Positions 1-5,177 of a stretch of DNA of 5,177 nucleotides are shown piece after piece (the first letter of the stretch is position 1; the number at the start of each line of letters is the position of its first letter). The notes beneath the pieces were generated by a model, which saw only the letters and a list, made by a program, of their open reading frames with translations, ran no database searches and was not told the origin of the DNA. The stretch is from Chrysiogenia bacterium (GTDB lineage: Bacteria > JAGRBM01). The stretch is taken from positions 1 through 5,177 of the forward strand of contig JAGRBM010000376.1 in assembly GCA_020434085.1 (NCBI GenBank). Direction: 5' to 3'. A program made the translations under genes and the position numbers.

Positions 1-2040
1 ATCCAGCAGTCCGGAGCGCTCCAGCAGGGCGGAGAGGTCGGGTTCGCGGCCCATGAACTTCTTGTAGAGGTCCATCGGGTCCTCGGCATCGCCGTTGGCC
101 AGCACGCTCTCGCGGAAGGCGCGTCCCACCTCGCGATTGAAGATCCCCTCGGCCTTGAAGCGCGTGAAGGCGTCGGCATCGAGGACCTCCGCCCACTTGT
201 AGGAGTAGTAACCCGCGGCATAGGCAACGGGTCCGGCAAACAGGTGGGTGAAGCCGCAAATCATCGCGTAGTCGTCGGGCAGCGCCGTCGTGGCGAACTC
301 GGCGAGTACGTCGCGCGCGTAGGGAAGGACATCGCCGTGCTGCTCGGGGTCGTATTCGGTGTGGATCTTGAGGTCCACGGTCGCAAAGCCGAGCTGGCGC
401 ATCATGGCGTTGGCGCTTCGGAAATTGCGCGCGCGCAGCATCTTTTCGAAAAGATCGTCAGGGATCGCATCCCCGGTCTCATAATGCCGGGCGAAGAGAT
501 CGAGCGCCTCTTTTTCCCAGCACCAGTTCTCCATGATCTGGGAGGGAAGTTCCACGAAGTCCCAGGCCACGTTGGTGCCCGAGAGGCTGCGTAGCTCCAC
601 GCGGCTGAGCGCGTGGTGGAGCAGGTGGCCGAACTCGTGGAAGAGCGTCTCCACGTCCCGGTGGGTGAGCAGCGCGGGTTTGCCGCCTACCGGCGGCATC
701 ATGTTGCCGTTGATCCCGCCAAGGTGGGGAATAAAACCCTTGCCCGCCGGCCCCCCCGTGAGCAGGTCGGTCATCCACGCGCCGCCGCGCTTGTTGTCGC
801 GCGGAAATAGATCGGCGTAGAACGAAGCGATGTGGGTGCCGTCCTCTTCGAGGATGTCGTAGGTGCGCACATCCTTGTGCCAGGTCGGCAGCTTTTCGGT
901 CGGAACAACCTGAATGCCGTAAAGACGATTTACGATCTCGAACATGCCCTTCAGGACATTCTCCATCGGGAAATAGGGGCGCACTTCTTCTTCATCGAAG
1001 GCGTAGAGGGCTTTTCGCTGCTTTTCTGCGTAGTAGCCCACATCCCAGGGGTTGAGATCCGGGGCGTCCTGGCCCTCGATCTCCTTGCGGAAGGCGCGCA
1101 GGTCTTCATTCTCGCTCCGGAATGCTTCTTCGCTCTTCTCGCGCAGCTCTTCGGTGAACTTCTTGGCCGCCGCGCCCTCGCGCGCCATGCGATCGTCGAG
1201 CACCAGATCGGCGAAGTTTGCAAAGCCCAGCATGCGGGCCCTCTTCTCGCGCAGCTCGCGGATCTGTTTGATCAGCCCGGAGTTGTCTGTCTCCCCACCG
1301 GTCGCACGGGTGTTGTAAGCAGTCCAGACGCGCCGGCGGATCTCGGCATCATCGATGTAGGTCATCAGTGGGATGAAGCTCGGGGCCTGCAGGGTGAAGC
1401 GCCAGCCCGCCTTGTCGCGAGATTCGGCGTCGGCGCGCGCGGCCTCAATGGCCGAGGCCGGCAGGCCGGCGAGTTTTGCCTCATCGGTGACGTAGATCTC
1501 GTAATCGACGGTGGCATCGAGCACGTTCTGGGAGAACTTGGTCGTTAGTTTCGAGAGCTCGACATCAATGCTCGCGAGCTCCTTCTTTTTCTCGGGCGGC
1601 AGGTCGGCGCCCTCGCGGCGAAAGTCGGCAATGGTTTTCTGCAGGTAGCGTTTGCGGATGCCGGTCAGTGCCTTCGCCTCGTCGGTCTCCGAGTAGTCGC
1701 GCAGCGCCTTCCAGAGGTCTTCGTCGAGCACGATGCTTGAGTAGAACTCGCTCACGGGCTGTTGCACGGCGTTGTAGGCCTCACGGAATTCGGGCGTGGT
1801 GGCCAGCGACTCGATGTTGCTGATGACTGACATGGCCTCGTGCAGGTCGTGGGTAATGGCCTCGAAGGCCAGCATGGTGTTCTCGAAGGTACGCGGGCTG
1901 CTCACGGTCTTGACCGCCTCAAGCTTCACGCGGGCCCGCTTGAGCAGCGCATCGATGCCGGGCTCCACATGGGCAGCCTCGATCCTGTCGAAGGGGATCT
2001 CGAAGGAGAGATTGAGAAGTGGGTTGTCGCTCGTGCTCAT
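1..2040 (-). CDS. prlC: M3 family zinc oligopeptidase (oligopeptidase A-like), 3' end just off the window
   Basis: This is a cytosolic zinc metallopeptidase of the thimet oligopeptidase/oligopeptidase A/Dcp family, which degrades short peptides, including cleaved signal peptides in the E. coli homologue. The minus-strand frame stays open for 680 codons from the ATG at 2040-2038, close to the usual size of about 680 residues, so only the stop and perhaps a few residues are missing. The catalytic motif HEFGH is at residues 468-472 (positions 625-639). The third zinc ligand is Glu497 in FVELPSQ, 25 residues after the second His as in the family. Also visible are DNKRGGAWM (about 415-423) and the substrate-binding tyrosine segment GYYSYKW (610-616), preceded by His599. 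The start MSTSDNPLLN shows no signal peptide. A GAGG Shine-Dalgarno lies at 2050-2053. The gene is divergent from the kinase. Assignment to M3 is firm; oligopeptidase A rather than another M3A subgroup is likely, based on the C-terminal motif wording. Confidence 0.95.
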   Translation of the reverse strand, partial: MSTSDNPLLNLSFEIPFDRIEAAHVEPGIDALLKRARVKLEAVKTVSSPRTFENTMLAFEAITHDLHEAMSVISNIESLATTPEFREAYNAVQQPVSEFYSSIVLDEDLWKALRDYSETDEAKALTGIRKRYLQKTIADFRREGADLPPEKKKELASIDVELSKLTTKFSQNVLDATVDYEIYVTDEAKLAGLPASAIEAARADAESRDKAGWRFTLQAPSFIPLMTYIDDAEIRRRVWTAYNTRATGGETDNSGLIKQIRELREKRARMLGFANFADLVLDDRMAREGAAAKKFTEELREKSEEAFRSENEDLRAFRKEIEGQDAPDLNPWDVGYYAEKQRKALYAFDEEEVRPYFPMENVLKGMFEIVNRLYGIQVVPTEKLPTWHKDVRTYDILEEDGTHIASFYADLFPRDNKRGGAWMTDLLTGGPAGKGFIPHLGGINGNMMPPVGGKPALLTHRDVETLFHEFGHLLHHALSRVELRSLSGTNVAWDFVELPSQIMENWCWEKEALDLFARHYETGDAIPDDLFEKMLRARNFRSANAMMRQLGFATVDLKIHTEYDPEQHGDVLPYARDVLAEFATTALPDDYAMICGFTHLFAGPVAYAAGYYSYKWAEVLDADAFTRFKAEGIFNREVGRAFRESVLANGDAEDPMDLYKKFMGREPDLSALLERSGLLD

Positions 2041-2078
2041 CGCGCTCGGCCTCTTTCAGGGAACGTCCGGTCTTTGCG

Positions 2079-2096
2079 TATCCAGCCTGATGGATA
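2079..2096. promoter_or_regulatory. Inverted repeat TATCCA-N6-TGGATA upstream of the M3 peptidase
   Basis: TATCCA (2079-2084) and TGGATA (2091-2096) form a perfect 6-bp inverted repeat with a 6-bp spacer, about 40 bp upstream of the peptidase start. Its 18-bp dyad geometry would suit a dimeric regulator, and on the minus strand its TATCCA/GGATAC parts could also serve as a weak -10 element. No matching -35 is convincing. A repeat this short can arise by chance, so the call is tentative. Confidence 0.25.
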
Positions 2097-2097
2097 G

Positions 2098-2140
2098 CAG
2101 CGCCCGGGGGGCCGGTCCACCGGGTTACCCCCGGGCGTTG
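2098..2140. repeat. Strong GC-rich hairpin in the divergent intergenic region
   Basis: CGCCCGGGGG (2101-2110) and CCCCCGGGCG (2128-2137) are perfect 10-bp reverse complements separated by 17 nt. The stem can extend outward through a G-T wobble (2100/2138) and two more pairs (2098-2099/2139-2140). The loop holds a smaller stem, CCGG-TCCA-CCGG (2112-2123). It lies between two divergent genes, so it is not a terminator for either neighbour, and no T-tract follows on either strand. It could be a regulator site, an extragenic palindrome or a boundary between the two promoters. Confidence 0.6.
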
Positions 2141-2165
2141 GCCAGCCGTGCAGCGCTGCGATACT
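2138..2165 (+). promoter_or_regulatory. Possible weak promoter for the kinase-patatin operon
   Basis: TTGGCC (2138-2143) and GATACT (2160-2165) are 16 nt apart and match the sigma70 -35 and -10 consensus at about four of six positions each. This would put transcription start near 2172, leaving a leader of about 65 nt before the kinase ATG. The -35 box touches the right arm of the GC hairpin. It is the best candidate seen in this gap, but such matches are common, so confidence is low. Confidence 0.25.
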
Positions 2166-2166
2166 C

Positions 2167-2210
2167 TGGAGCGGCCTGGAAACAGCTCCAACCCGGCCGG
2201 TGGCGGGTTG
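2167..2210 (+). promoter_or_regulatory. Two consecutive hairpins in the presumed 5' leader of the kinase
   Basis: TGGAGC (2167-2172) pairs with GCTCCA (2185-2190), and CAACCCG (2189-2195) pairs with CGGGTTG (2204-2210). The two stems share positions 2189-2190, so they compete at the junction or stack. They lie just before the purine-rich Shine-Dalgarno at 2226-2234. There is no T-tract, so this is not a standard attenuator, and no known riboswitch motif is recognised. Either leader structure or chance in GC-rich DNA would explain it. Confidence 0.35.
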
Positions 2211-2237
2211 CCGGTGCTCTGCTCTGGAGGGGGAGAG

Positions 2238-3665
2238 ATGTACGAGTCAGTCGTGAGTGAGGCGGGCTTTGCTGATCGCTTGCCGGGTCCGGTCCGCCGC
2301 GTGTGGGATGCGCTTGGCGCCCTGCCCGAAGGGCGTGAGCCCGATGAACGGGTCTTCTTCGTTGCCGCGCGTATCCGCCTGTTCTTTTCGATCTTTTTCG
2401 GCGCCTTCTACTGGAATCACTATTTCGTTGCGCACGCCGATCCGTTCTACCGGGCCGAGGGGCTGCGCCTGTTCTATCTGATCGATACCCCGCTGCGACT
2501 TCTGTGGATGGGCGGTGCGGCCTGGGTGTTGGCATTCAAGCCCGGCCGGGCCTGGCTCGGGCGGCTCAACTACCTGGCCATGAGCGTCGAGGTGCTGATC
2601 GTCTGCAACATCGTGATCTCCACCGGATCGATGAGCAGCGCGTTCCTGTGGGCCTACCCGGTGGTGCCCATCGTCAACCGCATCGCATTCGGGCGTGCGG
2701 CGGGAATCTATTCCACTTCACTCTCGGCGGTGATGATGGCGCTGGGGGCCACGCTCACGATCAAGGGCGTGCTGCCCGAGGCCACCTGGTACGCTGACTA
2801 CTCACGCGCGACCTTTGCCAATCCGGATGTCTATTTCATGTCGGTCATGCTCGTTTTCGATGCGCTGCTGCTCGGCCCCGTGCTGGGAGAGTGGGCGATG
2901 CACCTGGCCGAGCGGCGCGAGAAAGAGCTGCGTGCCGCGCTCGAAGAGATCGAGCGCAAGCAGCGCGCCCTGGTCGAGGCCGAAGCGCTCGCCGCCATCG
3001 GTGAGTTCGTGCGCGGCGCCGCCCATGAGATCGGCAATCCGCTCTCCAGCGCGCGCAGTGTGATCGAGAGTGCCCGCGAGGAGCTGGCCGCCGACGAGAG
3101 CGCTGATCTACCCGCCTCGGCCCGCGCCGAACTGGTCGAAGATCTGCAGATGGCGGGGCTCGCCCAGCAGCGCGTGGCGGGCATTGTCTCGATTCTGCAC
3201 GAACTCTCGGTGCACACGGAGGTTAAGCCCGGGCGCTTCGAGCTGAGCCGCGCACTTGCCGTGGGCGCCGCGGGCGTGGAGACCCGCGGGGAGTTGCCGG
3301 GCGTCGTGATTGATGGCAATGAAGGACAGCTCGGCGATGCCATTGCGCGCATCGTCGAGAACGCGCGGCAGTTCGGTGCCGGTAAGGTCTGGATCGAACT
3401 GGCGCTTGATGAGGAAGGCCAGGCCCGCGTGCGCGTCTGCGATGACGGCCCGGGATTCGATGAGGGCGCGCTCGCCCATGCGGCCGAGCCCTTCTTCACG
3501 ACCCGCAAGGCCGAGCGGGCGCACCTGGGGCTGGGGCTCTTTATCGCGCGCGTCATCGCGGGGCGCATGGGTGGTCTGCTCGAAGTCGCCAACGGTGATG
3601 CGGGCGGCGCGCGGGTGAGCATTCATCTGCCCGCGGCCGCGCCAGCGCCGGAGAGCGCAAGCTGA
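2238..3665 (+). CDS. Multi-pass membrane sensor histidine kinase (orphan)
   Basis: This is a 475-residue sensor kinase that would autophosphorylate on His and pass the phosphate to a response regulator not present in the window. The N-terminal half has about six hydrophobic segments (near residues 46-66, 81-100, 112-128, 134-150, 155-178 and 198-218) and no recognisable PAS, HAMP or large periplasmic domain. This suggests sensing in or at the membrane. A charged helix (about 222-252) leads into the HisKA H-box AAHEIGNPLS with His263. The ATPase domain shows the N-box VENAR (Asn375), G1 DDGPGFD (402-408), F-box EPFFTTR (417-423) and G2 GLGLFIAR (431-438), so it looks catalytically complete. 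The frame is open from 2148, but the ATG at 2238 is chosen because GGAGGGGGA at 2226-2234 sits at the right spacing. The patatin gene follows after 16 nt. The kinase role is firm; the signal and partner are unknown. Confidence 0.93.
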   Translation: MYESVVSEAGFADRLPGPVRRVWDALGALPEGREPDERVFFVAARIRLFFSIFFGAFYWNHYFVAHADPFYRAEGLRLFYLIDTPLRLLWMGGAAWVLAFKPGRAWLGRLNYLAMSVEVLIVCNIVISTGSMSSAFLWAYPVVPIVNRIAFGRAAGIYSTSLSAVMMALGATLTIKGVLPEATWYADYSRATFANPDVYFMSVMLVFDALLLGPVLGEWAMHLAERREKELRAALEEIERKQRALVEAEALAAIGEFVRGAAHEIGNPLSSARSVIESAREELAADESADLPASARAELVEDLQMAGLAQQRVAGIVSILHELSVHTEVKPGRFELSRALAVGAAGVETRGELPGVVIDGNEGQLGDAIARIVENARQFGAGKVWIELALDEEGQARVRVCDDGPGFDEGALAHAAEPFFTTRKAERAHLGLGLFIARVIAGRMGGLLEVANGDAGGARVSIHLPAAAPAPESAS

Positions 3666-3670
3666 ATTTC

Positions 3671-3684
3671 GGAGCGATTCGGTG
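3671..3684 (+). promoter_or_regulatory. Shine-Dalgarno and GTG start of the patatin gene
   Basis: GGAG at 3671-3674, in the 16-nt gap after the kinase stop, is 7 nt before the GTG at 3682-3684. GTG is chosen because the patatin fold begins immediately after it: strand KALVLEGGG starts at residue 5, leaving no room for a later start. Confidence 0.75.
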
Positions 3685-4533
3685 AGTTCAAGAAAAGCAC
3701 TTGTTCTCGAAGGCGGCGGGATGCGCGGCATCTTTGCCTCGGGCCTGCTCGATGTCTTCCACGAGCGCGAGTTCCTTCCCTTTGACCTGGTGATCGGTAC
3801 CTCGGCGGGTGCGTGCACGGGGGCGTGCTTCCTGGCGAACCAGCATCGGCGCAACTACCGCGTCTTTGTGAACTACATGGCGAGCGGGCGTTTCAAACAG
3901 CCGCTGCAGTGGCTTCGCGGCGGCAGCTACGTCGATCTCGACTGGCTCTGGGACGTGCTCGCCCAGGAAGATCCGCTCGACTGCGAGACCGCGCTCCATC
4001 GCGAGCACGTGGAGTTCCTCGCGGTTGCCACCTACGGCGATACCGGCGAGCCCGCCTACATCAATCCCACCCCCGAAACGCTGCTGGAGATCATCAAGGG
4101 CTCGAGCGCGCTGCCGATCATCTATCGCGGGGAGAACCTGTATGAGGGGCGCCCGCTGGTCGACGGCGGCGTCGCCGATCCCATCCCCGTGCAGAAGGCC
4201 TACGAGATGGGCGCGCGCGAGATCATGGTCGTACGCTCGCGCCCTGCGCAGTATCGAAAATCCGAGGGACTCGAAAGCAGGTTGAGCGCCGCCATCTTCC
4301 GCAAGACTCCGGGGCTTGCGCAGGCCGTGCGCACCTCGCCGCGACGCTACGCGGCCGCCGTCGATTTCATTGAAGCGCCCCCAGAGGACGCCCGCATCCT
4401 GCACGTGGCCCCGCCTGCGCTCCTTCAGACCGGGCGGCTGACCCAGGACAAGAACAAGCTGAAGAGCGACTACGAGCTGGGTCGCCGCGTGGCCGAGCAG
4501 GCCATCGTCGACTGGGAAAAGCTGCTGGGGTAG
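3682..4533 (+). CDS. Patatin-like phospholipase family protein
   Basis: A 283-residue predicted lipid acyl hydrolase of the patatin family, which uses a Ser-Asp dyad to release fatty acids from phospholipids or other acyl lipids. The N-terminal strand KALVLEGGGMRG carries the glycine-rich oxyanion-hole motif (GGGMRG, residues 11-16). The nucleophile elbow GTSAG (39-43) gives Ser41, and DGG (161-163) gives the catalytic Asp161, followed by the usual ADPIPV. No signal peptide or membrane segment is seen, so it is probably cytoplasmic or peripherally membrane-bound. Length and motif spacing resemble the small bacterial RssA/YjjU-type proteins more than secreted ExoU-type toxins; the DPLDCETAL and YINPTPETLLEIIKGSSALP stretches suggest the YjjU-like branch, from memory of the family. 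It begins 16 nt after the kinase stop, implying cotranscription and perhaps translational coupling. The frame is intact and codon use matches its neighbours. The substrate is unknown. Confidence 0.93.
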   Translation: MSSRKALVLEGGGMRGIFASGLLDVFHEREFLPFDLVIGTSAGACTGACFLANQHRRNYRVFVNYMASGRFKQPLQWLRGGSYVDLDWLWDVLAQEDPLDCETALHREHVEFLAVATYGDTGEPAYINPTPETLLEIIKGSSALPIIYRGENLYEGRPLVDGGVADPIPVQKAYEMGAREIMVVRSRPAQYRKSEGLESRLSAAIFRKTPGLAQAVRTSPRRYAAAVDFIEAPPEDARILHVAPPALLQTGRLTQDKNKLKSDYELGRRVAEQAIVDWEKLLG

Positions 4534-4553
4534 GGGCTTGGCTCGCCAAGCCC
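4534..4553 (+). terminator. Hairpin directly after the patatin stop, possible terminator without T-tract
   Basis: GGGCTTGG (4534-4541) and CCAAGCCC (4546-4553) form a perfect 8-bp stem around a CTCG tetraloop, starting at the first base after the TAG stop. The following bases, GTGCCTGG, are not T-rich, so an intrinsic terminator is not fully met. It may instead protect the mRNA 3' end or act with Rho. Confidence 0.5.
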
Positions 4554-4577
4554 GTGCCTGGAGCGGCACCTTCCGGT

Positions 4578-4673
4578 CCCCTACCCGTGGCGGGGAGGGC
4601 AGGGAGGGGTAGTGTTGAGCCCGCACGAAGCGACCCCCTCCAGCCTTCGGCCACCTCCCCCGCCACGGGGGAG
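4578..4673. repeat. Pair of GC-rich palindromes in inverted orientation (REP/BIME-like)
   Basis: The right unit is a perfect 7-bp hairpin: CTCCCCC (4655-4661), loop GCCAC, GGGGGAG (4667-4673). The left unit (4579-4599) folds similarly around loop GTGGC with an A-G mismatch. The units are inverted copies: CCCGTGGCGGGG (4584-4595) is the exact reverse complement of 4658-4669, and the match continues as AGG/CCT past a one-base bulge. An inner stem, GGAGGGG/CCCCTCC (4603-4609 and 4635-4641), extends the pairing, so the whole roughly 96-nt segment can fold as one long imperfect hairpin. Position between genes, size and architecture fit repetitive extragenic palindromes, which usually occur in many genomic copies. 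Only one copy is in this window, so repetition is inferred. Confidence 0.65.
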
Positions 4674-4704
4674 AAGGCCCTGAGAGCGCCGCGGAACAAA
4701 TCCC

Positions 4705-4734
4705 TTGACGCCCGAAAGTTGACGATGTTAACAT
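4705..4734 (+). promoter_or_regulatory. Promoter with an overlapping palindromic operator for the carotenoid oxygenase
   Basis: TTGACG at 4705-4710 is a near-consensus -35. TAACAT at 4729-4734, 18 nt downstream, is a plausible -10. This -10 lies inside ATGTTAACAT (4725-4734), a perfect 10-bp palindrome. A second TTGACG (4719-4724) lies 14 bp after the first and abuts the palindrome. The segment is AT-richer than its surroundings. A symmetric site over the -10 is the usual place for a repressor operator, for example of the TetR type, but no regulator gene is in the window. Transcription would start near 4741, about 40 nt before the ATG. Confidence 0.5.
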
Positions 4735-4744
4735 TGGGGCTGTT

Positions 4745-4769
4745 GCCGGGACACTGAGCGATGCCCGGC
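4745..4769 (+). promoter_or_regulatory. Small leader hairpin abutting the ribosome binding site
   Basis: GCCGGG (4745-4750) pairs with CCCGGC (4764-4769) across a 13-nt loop. The right arm ends one base before the Shine-Dalgarno GGAGGAGGG (4770-4778). The hairpin would sit at the very 5' end of the predicted mRNA and could affect initiation or stability. The stem is short, so it may be incidental. Confidence 0.25.
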
Positions 4770-4782
4770 GGAGGAGGGTTGC

Positions 4783-5177
4783 ATGGCTGCTTCGAGTTCC
4801 GCTGCACGGGTGATGGAGAGCGCATTGCGTTTTGAACCGGGAATGGGCTGGCGCCTGGCAAACCGCGACTTGCCGCGTGAACACGGCTTTGAGACGCTGG
4901 AGGTCGAGGGCAAGCTGCCTGAGGATCTTTCGGGCGCGCTCTATCGCAACGGGCCGGGGATCTTCTCGAACTTCGGAAATCCCTACAAGCATCCTTTCGA
5001 TGGGGACGGGTCCATCACCGCGGTCCGCATCGGCGGCGGCCGCGCCGAGGGTGCCTGCCGCATCGTCGAGACCCGCGCGCTCAGGCACGAACGCCGCGAG
5101 GGCAAGGCCCTCTACCGCGGCTTCGGCACGTTGCCGCCGGGGCTGCGCCGCTTCACTCTCAAGTTCAAAAATGCGGC
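4783..5177 (+). CDS. Carotenoid oxygenase (RPE65/CCD) family protein, N-terminal part, cut by the window edge
   Basis: The N-terminal 131 residues of a carotenoid cleavage oxygenase family enzyme, non-haem Fe(II) beta-propellers that oxidatively cleave carotenoid, apocarotenoid or stilbene double bonds. The family start is clear: EVEGKLPEDLSGALYRNGPG (residues 40-59) matches the conserved G-x-x-P-x-x-L-x-G-x-x-x-RNGP motif, followed by HPFDGDGSITAV (70-81), the equivalent of the HWFDGDG motif. The window ends at FKNAA, where relatives usually continue KNxANT. Family members are about 450-500 residues, so roughly a quarter is present, and the four iron-binding histidines lie beyond the edge and cannot be checked. 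The ATG at 4783 is chosen over Met11 and Met21 because of the strong GGAGGAGGG at 4770-4778. No signal peptide is evident. The substrate (carotenoid, retinal precursor or lignostilbene-like aromatic) cannot be told from this part. Confidence 0.92.
   Translation, partial: MAASSSAARVMESALRFEPGMGWRLANRDLPREHGFETLEVEGKLPEDLSGALYRNGPGIFSNFGNPYKHPFDGDGSITAVRIGGGRAEGACRIVETRALRHERREGKALYRGFGTLPPGLRRFTLKFKNA

Noticed and set aside
832-1548. 238-codon plus-strand open frame inside the M3 peptidase
   Set aside because: It is antisense to the peptidase, whose frame is continuous and motif-rich. No Shine-Dalgarno or domain supports it.
2148-2237. Upstream ATG at 2148 as the kinase start, giving 30 extra residues
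   Set aside because: The added segment is not hydrophobic or domain-like and covers the leader hairpins, whereas the ATG at 2238 has a strong Shine-Dalgarno just upstream.
1796-2260. 154-codon plus-strand open frame running from within the peptidase through the intergenic region
   Set aside because: Mostly antisense to the peptidase N-terminus, with no ribosome binding site or recognisable sequence. It also overlaps the kinase start.
2831-3854. Two antisense open frames (263 and 248 codons) opposite the histidine kinase
   Set aside because: Both are low-complexity Ser/Ala/Arg-rich shadows of the kinase frame with no family resemblance.
4761-4782. ATG at 4761 as an alternative start for the carotenoid oxygenase
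   Set aside because: It is out of frame with the conserved domain and lies upstream of the Shine-Dalgarno that serves the ATG at 4783.
4367-4861. 164-codon minus-strand open frame through the intergenic palindromes
   Set aside because: Its residues such as SPVAGEVAEGW come from translating the palindromic repeat, a known source of spurious ORFs. Both its ends lie opposite real genes.
3688-5088. Long 466-codon antisense open frame across the patatin gene, the intergenic gap and the start of the carotenoid oxygenase gene
   Set aside because: It is antisense to two genes with clear family motifs and reads through the palindromic repeats. Its protein shows no recognisable domain. Long antisense frames are expected in GC-rich DNA.

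Overview
The window is clearly GC-rich, with dense coding, long antisense open frames and purine-rich Shine-Dalgarno sites, as in a high-GC Gram-negative bacterium. The gene set (oligopeptidase A-type M3 peptidase, multi-pass sensor kinase, patatin-like lipase, carotenoid-oxygenase family protein) would fit Proteobacteria or a former deltaproteobacterial/Myxococcota-like lineage. This placement is inference: there is no rRNA or other marker.

Layout. (1) Positions 1-2040, minus strand: a nearly complete cytosolic M3 zinc oligopeptidase, cut by the left window edge at or within a few residues of its natural C-terminus. (2) 2041-2237: a divergent intergenic region with two inverted repeats, a strong GC hairpin and two further hairpins in the presumed leader of the next gene. 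(3) 2238-3665, plus: a membrane sensor histidine kinase with about six N-terminal membrane segments, a coiled linker, and complete HisKA and ATPase motifs. No response regulator is in the window. (4) 3682-4533, plus: a patatin-like phospholipase with a full Ser-Asp dyad, 16 nt after the kinase and almost certainly cotranscribed. (5) 4534-4782: a hairpin directly after the patatin stop, a REP/BIME-like pair of GC-rich palindromes, then a promoter-like segment carrying a perfect 10-bp palindrome. (6) 4783-5177, plus: the N-terminal quarter or so of a carotenoid oxygenase (RPE65/CCD) family enzyme, cut by the right edge.

How they may work together. The peptidase is divergent and probably an independent housekeeping gene. 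The kinase-patatin pair is the one apparent operon; a membrane-embedded sensor next to a lipid acyl hydrolase suggests a link to membrane lipid state, but this is only a context inference. The carotenoid oxygenase seems to have its own promoter, probably repressor-controlled. I see no mobile element genes, CRISPR array, tRNA or rRNA, and no convincing undescribed multi-gene system. The most unusual items are the orphan kinase-phospholipase pair and the operator-like palindrome.
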